64,000 nucleotides of DNA, taken from Glebionis coronaria. Lineage: Eukaryota > Streptophyta > Magnoliopsida > Asterales > Asteraceae. Where the stretch lies: positions 500,994,292 to 501,058,291 of the forward strand of contig CM046882.1 in the NCBI GenBank assembly GCA_025667525.1. The letters are read 5' to 3'. This document shows positions 34,801 through 44,484 of this stretch, piece by piece. The notes under the pieces are model-generated. The model made no database searches and had not been told where the DNA came from. It was given only the letters and a program-made list of their open reading frames with translations. The position numbers were made by a program, and so were the translations under genes. The first letter of the stretch is position 1, and each line of letters opens with the position of its first letter.

Positions 34801-35182
34801 TCTCATCAAAAACGGAGTTCAAAATCGTAAATACGTAAACCTAGGGTTTCCGGTTTAGTCGTAAAGGACGCTAAATTATTCACATAAGCTCTAATTTCTT
34901 CTCGTAAATTTGTGAGTTTATGAACCAACACAAATTAAAATTCCAAAATAATATTCAAGAATAAATTTATTTCCTGAAGTGTCGGACTGTCACCAAAAAA
35001 CGGTGTATATAAACGTAAGCACGTAACGTAGAGTCCTCCGGTTTAGACGTAGTCGATGCTACTTTAAAATGTAACTCAAATTCCTTCCCAAAAATGAGTG
35101 AGTTCATAATATAACATTAAAATAATGTTTTTAAATAATACTTGAGAATAAAATATCGATCATAAATTGACGGATTGTCACA
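31832..35182 (-). repeat. 5' LTR of A
   Basis: 3,351 bp, the partner of 22959-26326 with many substitutions and small indels (about 5 % in a sampled 360 bp). It ends at the gtttt duplication (35183-35187). No genes. Confidence 0.92.
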
Positions 35183-35187
35183 GTTTT

Positions 35188-36911
35188 GGCCTCTATTGGT
35201 GTGTTGGTGGGGTCTATAGACAGATTTATATGTAGTATAAGATGCTGGTTTGGTCATGTAAGAGCTAGACTTGGGATATGCATCATTCACCTTTCTTAGT
35301 ACAGGAACTACATACTTATCAAATATCTTATTTCTTAAAGTAGGGGCAACATACTTAGCAGGGGAAAAGGATTTTGCCCCTGCATTCAAAAGAATGGCTT
35401 TTGGTTACATATCCTTTAAAGGATTTGCAACCACCACTTCTATTGGTGCCTGACAGTCTTGATAAGTGTGATCAAAACTACCACATGTGAAATAAGGTTT
35501 AGTGTTTATCACAAAGTCCTCTCCTAATTGATGGGACTTTTGGTCATTCCAATTTCTTTGATTGCCTTTAATAGGCCTATACATACCAGTATATTTAACA
35601 GTAGACTTAGAAGTCTTTGATCCTGATTTAGATCTGGATGAACTACTCTTAGAACTTGAATCACTTCAAAATAATCCTTCTCTTGAAAAGAGAACAGGGT
35701 TATCTATTTTCCACTGTTTTAAAGCAATTTGTTCCTTTTCAAAGTCCCTAACAGCACTGGTTTTCATTAGTGGTTCTTCTGTTTCTAGATTATTTGGTAT
35801 GTAAGCATTTAAGTTAAATTCGATATCTTCTTGCTTTTTGAAACAAGAAAGACTAGTCCAAGACAGATCTTTTCTAGGGAATGGTGCATGTATATTGGCA
35901 GGTGGTGGTGGGATAGTAGCATGCTCATTTTTGACACCAAAACCTGTTTTGTCCCTAGGAGACTGCCCAATTTCAACCGCTTTAGTTAAATCTTTAGAAG
36001 CTTTTCCAAAAAATTTTAACAGTTTATTCATCTATCTTCTTGTTAGATCTAAAAACTTCTACTTTAGCAGTTAATTCCTTAATGGAATCATTATTTTCTT
36101 TAGCATCTCTCTCTAATACGACAATGTGATTTTTGTAATCATTTTCTCTTTGTTTATACTCTCTTATGGTGGACTCTAACTGTTCTAAAGCACGTTTGTA
36201 GTTATCAAGGTCATTATCACAATTAATGTAATCAACTTTTAACTTTCTTATTTGATCATTCAATGACTCAGTATTTTTTATACAAGCTTTAGTACAATAT
36301 GAATCATCATATACCTCATTGTCTGAACTAGAGCTTGACATAGCCATAAGAGCAAAATCGTCCTCTTTCTCTTTAGCAACTAATGCTTGGTTTCTTTCAC
36401 CACTCTCTGTCATAGCACTCCAGTCCCATCCACCTGCTCCATCTATCCCTTGCATGGCTACCATAGCCTTAACACCAGAATCATCATCCCTGCTTTCCTT
36501 CCTATTGCTACTTCCATTCTTTGGCCCTCTACATTCCCTAGCAAAATGGCCTTTCTTGCCACAGTTGTAGCATTCTACCTTTGTATTTTCAAATCCAGCT
36601 ACATCAAAAGGATTGATGGAAATCTTCTTCCCATACTTCTTGTAAAATATGTTGGCTCTCATGCTGAGTAAAGCCATGTTCCACTTAATGTCCATCTCCT
36701 CCTGTCCTTGCTTGCTGATTTGATTCAGATCTTCATGTAACACAGTAGATCTTTGAGATCCTTGAGATTCTATGAAAGCACAAGCAGTATCAAGACTGAA
36801 GGTCGTGGGCCTTTCTTCATCATAAGATGGTCCAGACCTTGCAGCAGGGGAATGGTTAGCAGGGGAAACTTCAATCCCACTGCTTTTAGAGATACCACTG
36901 TTGTGAGATAT
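35188..36911 (-). pseudogene. Copia-1 gag C-terminal half (zinc knuckles, SPA linker)
   Basis: From 36743 down (minus): LNQISKQGQEEMDIKWNM, LLSMRANIFYKKYGKKI and the CCHC knuckle CYNCGKKGHFAREC (about 36530-36575). An acidic/coiled-coil-like stretch with a frameshift near 36030 follows, then a second knuckle-like motif YFTCGSFDHTYQDC (about 35465-35510) whose first Cys is Tyr. The last part is KSFSPAKYVAPTLRN. Stops or frameshifts lie near 36027, 35666 and 35390. It joins 22958 in frame after removal of A. Confidence 0.82.
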
Positions 36912-36916
36912 AAATG
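36912..36916. repeat. Target-site duplication of D, left copy (aaatg)
   Basis: aaatg before the left LTR, repeated at 39841-39845 after the right LTR. Confidence 0.93.
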
Positions 36917-37335
36917 TGTTGGGTCCAATTATTAAGTTGATAAGTCAAAACACAACAAAATAAGAAGACAAGGGCTAAAAAGTACAAGTTGCAAAAGAAC
37001 AAGCCGTTGGAGTCTTTTTATTACTTTAGCTTTCTTTGTAAGCTATGTTTTCTACTATATAAAGAAAACATAGACCGTAGGTTTTAATATATTATTCAAT
37101 CACAATGTAAACCTAAAGTGTGTGTCGCACTAGACGTGGGATTCAATGTATACACGTCTAGTGGATGTTTGTTATTAATATAATGAACATCCCAATTGTG
37201 TTTTAATTCGTGTTCTTTGTGTCTAAACACCTTGTCATGATCATTGTTCTTTTCCGCTATGTTATCATATGAACGATGATCAAACCTAGATATATGGTTC
37301 CTAACCATTGAGTCGAACGATTATAGGGATCATCA
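36917..37335 (+). repeat. 5' LTR of D
   Basis: 419 bp, TGTTGGGTCC...GGGATCATCA. TATA box TATATAAA at 37056-37063. Inverted repeat CACTAGACGTG (37128-37138) / CACGTCTAGTG (37153-37163) lies about 70 bp downstream and so would be in the transcript. The 70-codon ORF on the minus strand, present in both LTRs, is not credible as a gene. Confidence 0.93.
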
Positions 37336-39421
37336 ATTGGTATCAGAGCCTAAGGCTCTAGATATCTAGGTCCGACGAGGTGTTCGTGTATGGTGAAGAG
37401 AAGAAAAATTCGTATTGAATTTTTCTGGACGTTTTTGTGTGCGCAGCAGTATTCAGAAGGTCATAACTTTTGATCTAACCGTTGGATCGTCACGAAATTT
37501 TAGATGTGTGTTCTACATACATAGATCTAAACATCCACCGGAGGGATTGTCGAGTTTTATCCCCAGGCAAAAGTTATTAAGCGTCGAAGTTGGCTGATTA
37601 AGATTTTCAGTTTTTCTGCTTTCACATGAAATCATGAACTAGGGTTCTTCAAACCCTAGATCTACTTAAAAAGCAGGAAGAATTGAAATTGGTGGCTGTT
37701 AATTCGTGTGAAGATGTACGATCTTAGGTTATTCATAAACCCTAATTAGGGTTTCGATGTCTAAACTTTCAAAACCCTAGATCGTTTAACTAGAAGACGT
37801 GAAGTTTCTGTTCACATGATTGATTCAAGCGAATCTGTTTGGGATAGAATGTTTACATGGGGTGCTCGATCTTGATTGGTGGATAACATTGCATTCACAC
37901 GGCCCAGAACTAAACCCTAAACATTCATTATATATTCGGATCCTCTACATGCTAGATCATCATGTTACCTTGAGCCCTCAAGTCTACTTGGTAGACAGAA
38001 TGCATTCATACGGTATATTAATTCTGATTGGCTATTCAAAAAGTTTGCATTCACATGATTTGGCGTTCACACGAACTTAATCCCTAATTGCTGTCATCTA
38101 AAGCTTTGATCATATACATGCGCGTCTACTGTTGTTCACATGATTGTTACTTGATCAAAGATTCCATTCACATGGTTAAAGCATTCCTATTGGTTGAATG
38201 TTATGTGTTCACACGGTGAAGACGTACTTATTGGTGGAATTGTGTTCACATGAAGCTAGCTTCTTAATTGGTGGAATATTGGAGCATTCACACGGTTAAA
38301 GAATTATGGAAGTCTTTACGTGAAGGAATGTTATAGTTCCACGAAGAGTAAAGAATGAACGCTGACAAGAATTCATTAGACGCTGACAAGGATGGTTGGC
38401 GCTGACAAGAGTATTTTGAACACTGACACTTGTTATTTAGGCGCTGACAGGAATGGTTTCGACGCTGACAGGAATAAGTCAACGCTGATAGGTTGACAGT
38501 GTCATCCGATATATGAGCTTCAACGCTGATACGTATTGTCAGATATCGGACAATACATCTGACCAAGATATTGGACAGAAGAGATGTTGGACGACACATG
38601 GATAGCTGCTGTTTGAGAAAACTAGTACGTTTTAAGCACACAAAAAGAAGGGAAAGACACACAAAAGGTACATGGAATCTCCGTTTAATTCAGAATATCA
38701 TTATGATATTTATGGCTCGGATATTTTTAAATGGATTAATGATTTTAAAGCGAGTTAGCAATTATTTGTGGGATTTGATGGATATTTTAAACTATGTAAT
38801 CGGGATAGCCTTGCGAAAGAGTTATCCATCAGTAGCTTTTACATATGGTATGACAATGTGATTCCATTAAAATCGTCATGAAGAAGTGTTAGCTTAAGGG
38901 GAAGAATTCTTATGGGAAGTTTGATGTTTGAAGAAGATTTTTCGCGAGTTTGTGTTCTATCATATCTTAAAGTCATGCACTTCCAGCCACTGACTTTAAA
39001 GGTAACTTGTTCGTGCTTACATAGTTGGTGACGAAGACTTGTCATAAACACTTGAAGGAGTTACATTATCGTGCTCAGTGTCTCACAAAGGATGAGAATA
39101 TTGACAAGGGATCGAGGTCTACTTATATTTTTCTTCAGGTATAAGTTCTTCATCACATGGATCAACAAGACATGGAACATAGGTTTGTGGTATTCTACTT
39201 CTGCATCAAGACTACTTTATTTATTTTTCTTCAGGATCATTACTTAGAGCTACTTTTGGAGAATCTACAAGATTGCATACTTTCACATATTCCCTATTGA
39301 TATGTCAAAAAGGGGAAGAATATGTGCTATACTTAAGGGGAAGCTTCTTGGAGATCATGTACTACATACAAAGGATTCATGCTTAAGAAGAGTGTTTTGA
39401 CATCATCAACTAGGGGAAGAT
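37336..39421 (+). other. Internal region of D, non-coding with motif arrays
   Basis: Primer site at the left edge. An 18-bp palindrome aaaccctaattagggttt lies at 37737-37754, among other telo-box-like motifs. Ten copies of a TTCACAYG-type motif lie between about 37810 and 38297, several preceded by attggtggaat. Seven or so CGCTGACA-type copies lie at 38360-38490. A purine tract is at the right edge. No ORF with recognisable domain. Confidence 0.8.
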
Positions 39422-39840
39422 TGTTGGGTCCAATTATTAAGTTGATAAGTCAAAACACAACAAAATAAGAAGACAAGGGCTAAAAAGTACAAGTTGCAAA
39501 AGAACAAGCCGTTGGAGTCTTTTTATTACTTTAGCTTTCTTTGTAAGCTATGTTTTCTACTATATAAAGAAAACATAGACCGTAGGTTTTAATATATTAT
39601 TCAATCACAATGTAAACCTAAAGTGTGTGTCGCACTAGACGTGGGATTCAATGTATACACGTCTAGTGGATGTTTGTTATTAATATAATGAACATCCCAA
39701 TTGTGTTTTAATTCGTGTTCTTTGTGTCTAAACACCTTGTCATGATCATTGTTCTTTTCCGCTATGTTATCATATGAACGATGATCAAACCTAGATATAT
39801 GGTTCCTAACCATTGAGTCGAACGATTATAGGGATCATCA
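39422..39840 (+). repeat. 3' LTR of D
   Basis: 419 bp, apparently identical to 36917-37335, followed by the aaatg duplication. Confidence 0.93.
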
Positions 39841-39845
39841 AAATG

Positions 39846-40644
39846 TCATATTAGTAGGGGAATCAGCAATTCCACTTGGATTAGTTGGAATGGTTCTTGA
39901 TGTTTTCATCTCATTGACCACAGGCTCAAAAACCTTCAGGTTGTTGTAGATGTCATCAATGTTCTTGTCATCAATGTCATCTCTGTTTTGCCAAATGGCT
40001 TTGTAGACAAACGATTCTTTCTGAAGACTGTTGAGGAATCTTGCATTCACCTGTTCTCTTGACATCTCTATATCAAAGAATTCCAGTTGAGCAACCAGAT
40101 CTTGAAGCCTATTGTAAATGGCCCCTATTGCTTCATCACCATTTGCCTTAAAATAAGCAAACTGGTCTATCATCTGATTCTTTTTCTTCTTCTTAGTAGC
40201 TTCATTCCCTCCAAATGTTTTACCAATCGCTTCCCAAAGCTCTTTAGCAGTTTTGTATTTTCTAAACCTTAGATGATGTCTATCAGGTAAAGCCAACAGC
40301 AAAGAGCTATGGGCCCTGACATCATGCCTTTTTGCCTGAATCTCTTTGTCTGCAACAGCAGCAGACTTGGTTTTATCACTTTTGGATCTTTCACCAATTT
40401 CTTTCTTATCTTTGTTCTTATCTTCAACTACTACTGTTTTGGTGAATTGATCACCAAATTATATGACCTCCCATAGGACATAGTGTTCTATCTTGAGATA
40501 TTGCTGAATTCTGAATTCCCATATTTCAAAGTTTTCAGGATCTAGAATGGGAAGTTTGAGAGCATTGTTGTCTGAGGATGATTGAGAATCTGAAGACATA
40601 TCTAATGTTGGTTGTGAGAGATATTTTGTTCTTGGTTTAGTCAA
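39846..40644 (-). pseudogene. Copia-1 gag N-terminal half
   Basis: Start at 40644 (MTKPRTKYLSQPTLDM), 14 bp from the primer site. It has the copia gag signature LPILDPENFEIWEFRIQQYL, an in-frame TAA at 40459-40461 (EVI-stop-FGDQF), then LLLALPDRHHLRFRKYKTAKELWEAI, QLEFFDIEMSREQVNARFLNSL and DIDDIYNNLKVFEPVV (gag core). The frame is otherwise open to the D insertion and continues at 36911. Gag would form virus-like particles in the cytoplasm. Confidence 0.87.
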
Positions 40645-40657
40645 AGTTTCTCAACAA

Positions 40658-40669
40658 GCTCTGATACCA
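40658..40669 (-). other. Primer-binding site of Copia-1
   Basis: Minus strand TGGTATCAGAGC, complementary to the 3' end of initiator tRNA-Met, 2 nt from the LTR end (TCAACA, 40672). Confidence 0.85.
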
Positions 40670-40671
40670 CT

Positions 40672-41060
40672 TGTTGATCCCAAACTCAGATCTTAAACCT
40701 TAGCTTGTTTATGGGTTGTGATAGAAAGAATAAATTTAATCTAACACTAGAGAAACTTTGCAAAACAAAGTAACCAAACAAGATGCAGAATATAATGTTT
40801 AGCACAAGAACAAATGTTTAAATCAAACATTGAACTTTAATATATAATAGATATACGAATACCCAATAGTGGTATTAGGGTTACAAAACCTTAAAGTATG
40901 AAATGAAATGAACAGAGAAAGATGTGTATAACATAACAACCTAGTGAGTCCTTTTATAGCATAAGGACCTACGTACAAGATCACTACTATCAAGATAGGA
41001 AACTATCTTGGAGTAGTAACTGAAACGCGTCATAATCTCTTCCAAGTTTATCTTAGTAGC
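40672..41060 (-). repeat. Copia-1 5' LTR, inner part
   Basis: 389 bp between the primer site and the B insertion, containing a TATA box (TATAAAAG on the minus strand, 40951-40958). The remaining LTR is at 53352-53481 on the other side of B, giving an LTR of about 520 bp in total. Confidence 0.82.
41056..41060. repeat. Target-site duplication of B, left copy (gtagc)
   Basis: gtagc before element B and again at 53347-53351 after it. Confidence 0.92.
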
Positions 41061-44000
41061 TATAACACCCCCAAATTTACACAATTCAATACAGCGGAAG
41101 ACTCGTTGGTGTTACGGGATAGCACATTACTCACATCATAGACAACGCTTAAAAGTCGCGTCGTTTAATAATAAAGCATTTCCATTCATAAATATCAAAA
41201 TTTACATAGGTCCCAAGTCATTGTATTTCATACAAGTTTTACAAAGAATTTGAATGGAAATTGTTATTTAAGTGCGGGCCATGAATTCTTGTTGTCTTCC
41301 CGAGAATTACCTTCAAGTACCTGAGATAAAACATGTTAAAAGAAAAGGTCAGCGATAACGCCGAGTGAATTCATAGAGTTTAATAAAATGCATTAATATA
41401 ACATCGGTATAAAATTATTACCGAAAATCATTTTGTACAAATCATCGTAATAGGCCATAAAATAGCCAAAGTCATTTTATACAAATCCTTATCAAAATCA
41501 TAATGTACGCATTTGCCTTAAAAATCATTATACGAGCCAATGTCGTAAAAACATCATACAATACGTCTTATGACGTTGTATAAAGTTAAATAAAAACCGT
41601 TATATGAACATGGTTATATAAAACCAAAACACGAACATAATATCAATAGTATGACCCCGTATTGCTAGTCAGGCAATACATCGTAATTCGGTGCGTATAG
41701 TAGTATTTCGTTAATTAGATTATTATAAGCCGCATGACATTGTTACCTTACTAAACCAAACAACGGGTAGCTAACCCGATACTCAATTTGCCCATCTAAA
41801 TTAGCGTGTCGTCACAAAGGTCACGCTATGGAAATCTTCTCATACATAAATTCGCTTACCAATCAATGTGGCACGACGGGGATCAACCGTCAAGGCGCGA
41901 ACTGGGGTGATCGTCCCCAAATAGTACTATGATATGCATAAGCGTCTGCCAAATCCCGGTAGTTCACAATTCATGCTAATGGGACTTTTAGTGACATAAC
42001 CTAACTTTAATAATCCATTTAATTTCATCTATCGGGTCATTTAATCATTTATCGGGTCATACAATCATTTGGGTCCAAATCAATAAACAAACAATCGGGA
42101 CAAATGGTGTCCTATTTTATAAAGACTAACATGTTATCTCCCTCGCGGGTTTATAAAACATTTCATAAAAACATTTAAAAGAGTGCGAGGCTATGAACTC
42201 ACGTTGATGTGGGAAGGCGGGTTATCGACAATTCGGACGTACGGTACGTGCTTCAATCACGGAAACCTATATAAATAATAATCGGTCTTAGACGTTTGTC
42301 CAATGACTTTATAAAAATAACAATTAAGTATACATATGATGATTTTATATATATGATGATCAAATGGGTTTACATATTCTCATTTACTCATTTTAGTGTT
42401 ATGTGTTGATAACTTTTACACTAGTTTACTAGTTTTATCTATTTACATGTTTTAAGTCCAATAAACTTATTATAAGTTCTTTAACTTGTATTAATCCATT
42501 TATACTTGTATTATAAGTATTTACATTTTACATGTTGGGCCCAAATGGGTTAAGCCCAATAGATAAGTTTATAAGTGTTTTAGCCCGTTTTGTTGTATTA
42601 TTAATCCAATAACGTTAACTTAGCCCGTTAATGTCCGTATGTTATATAGTTCGGGTTTTATCGGTTTTTACTTGTTATATATGTCTATATATCAGTATAT
42701 GAGTTTATAAAAGTTTACATTAGACGGGTCCAACCGTCTAAGTTTTATTTAACAAAAACGTTAATTTTACGGTAATAGCCGAAAAAGTCGTAAAAATCAT
42801 GTTTATAGTTTTATAACTTATAAAACTTATCAAACTACCATTTTTATAAAATTTACATTTATTTATCCTAATACATATTCATATAAATGTATTATATGAG
42901 TTAGGGTTTTAATTCACATTTTATACTATTTTTATTTGAGTGCTTATATAATATACTATTATACTTTAATTTCCAAAATCTGATTTTTATTTTCATGTTC
43001 ACCAAAACTGCCATATCTAGAGTTCTATATGGAGATAGAAGCTCAAATTTTTATGACATAAACTACATGATATGTTCTCTATTTAACTCTCATATAGCTA
43101 CTGTTGAATCAGCCTCTAAGTATTTTCTAAAAATCGTCCAATACAGTGAACTCAGATTTGTACTTTAAACTTGTTTTGATCATATCTCACTCATCCTAAT
43201 GATTCCATTGCATGGCCAACTCTCACATGTGTACAAGACATATTACTTACTGTATATTGATTCTAATTCATCATTTTATCAGTCTAACATGTGGTTAGTT
43301 ACTGTTTTTATACAGCCTACCATTTAAACAAGATTTTAGCCTTGTTTCTTATAGTTTTTCATCTTTTTAAGCATGTTTATCAACACCAATCCCCACACAA
43401 TATTTTTAATCATCATTCATCATCATATACATATACATAAGTAAAAGAAATACAAGATTACATAATCAAAAATAACAAGAGGATGAGGAGGACAATCTTT
43501 ATACCACGAAGTTGATGTAGGTTGTGATCAAGGCTTGGATTTGATGGCAAAACTTGTGATAAACCAACATCATCTTCAAGTCCACCAATCATCAAGAATT
43601 CCTTGTGGAAAATCAGCCCTACGAATCCATAGAAACTCCTCTTTGTATGATATAATCACCTCCAATCTTCAAGGCTTCAAGGGTTTTTCATCATGTGTGT
43701 AGATAACACATGATTTTATGGTAAAAATTAATCAAAAGTGGTGTTTAGTGGTGGTGGTGGGACGGCACAATGGAGAGAGGGAGAGAGTTTGTAGGTTGTT
43801 TGCATGTAGGAAATGAAAGATAATAGTTTAGCAAGTGGTTTTGATGCATAGTGGAGTAGCTTTTAAGCTAAGCTAACAAGTGTTAGCTTAGTTGCTACAA
43901 ATTGGACACCTCATGAGATGTGTTGCTAGTTAGGCCGGTTATAGTGGGGGTGGGACAAGTGTCCCACTTGTCTCATCCCCATTTATTTACGGGTACTCCT

Positions 44001-44484
44001 CGATTCTAGTTTCCTCGATTTGCGTGCCCTCGAGTCGTTTTACGAAAAATGTTTTTATAAATTACGAATCAACGGCACAAAACGAATCTAATAAAAATTG
44101 TCTCATCAAAAACGAAGTTCTAAAACGTAAATACGTAATCCTAAGGTTTCTGGTTTAGTCGTAAAGGACGTTAAATTAAAATCGTAAGTCCTAATCTCTT
44201 CTTGTAAATTTGTGAGTTTATGAACCAACACAAATTTAAAACTCCAAAATAATATTCATGGACAAATTTATTTTTCTGAAATGTCGGACTGTCACCAAAA
44301 ACGGTGTATGTAAACGTAAGCACGTAACGTAGAATCCTCCGGTTTAGACGTAGTCGATGCTACTTCAAGACGTAATTCCAAATTTCTTCCCGAAAATAAG
44401 TGAGTTCATAATGTAACATTAAAATAATGTTTTCAAATAAATATTGAGAATAAAATATCAATCATCAATTGACGGATTGTCACA
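41061..44484 (-). repeat. 3' LTR of B
   Basis: 3,424 bp, plus-strand ends TATAACACCC...ATTGTCACA. No genes. Confidence 0.92.

Larger units (their letters stand above)
22959..35182 (-). mobile_element. Element A: chromovirus-type Ty3/gypsy element with dead pol, 12.2 kb
   Basis: LTRs 22959-26326 and 31832-35182 (about 3.36 kb, roughly 95 % identical) and target duplication gtttt. On the minus strand LTRs start TGTGACAATCCGTC and end GGGGGTGTTACA, followed by a tRNA-Met-like primer site TGGTACCAGAGC (31817-31828). The purine-rich aggggtaaatgc lies beside the 3' LTR (26327-26340). Internal sequence 26327-31831 has only relics: RT (28560-28925), integrase (VDRLTK, near 27393-27440). LTR length and termini suggest the Tekay/Del branch of chromoviruses; that assignment is inference. 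Confidence 0.9.
36917..39840 (+). mobile_element. Element D: 2.9-kb non-coding LTR element, plus strand
   Basis: Two 419-bp LTRs (36917-37335, 39422-39840) with no difference seen, target duplication aaatg, tRNA-Met primer site TGGTATCAGAGCC (37338-37350) and purine tract aggggaagat (39412-39421). The 2,086-bp interior has no coding potential. It shares leader, motif arrays and the end region with C, which lies in the opposite orientation. The youngest insertion in the window; a non-autonomous element. Confidence 0.93.

Noticed and set aside
37096..37308. 70-codon ORF present twice (also 39601-39813)
   Set aside because: The duplicates are simply the two identical LTRs of D; the ORF lies antisense to the transcript and is not kept in C.
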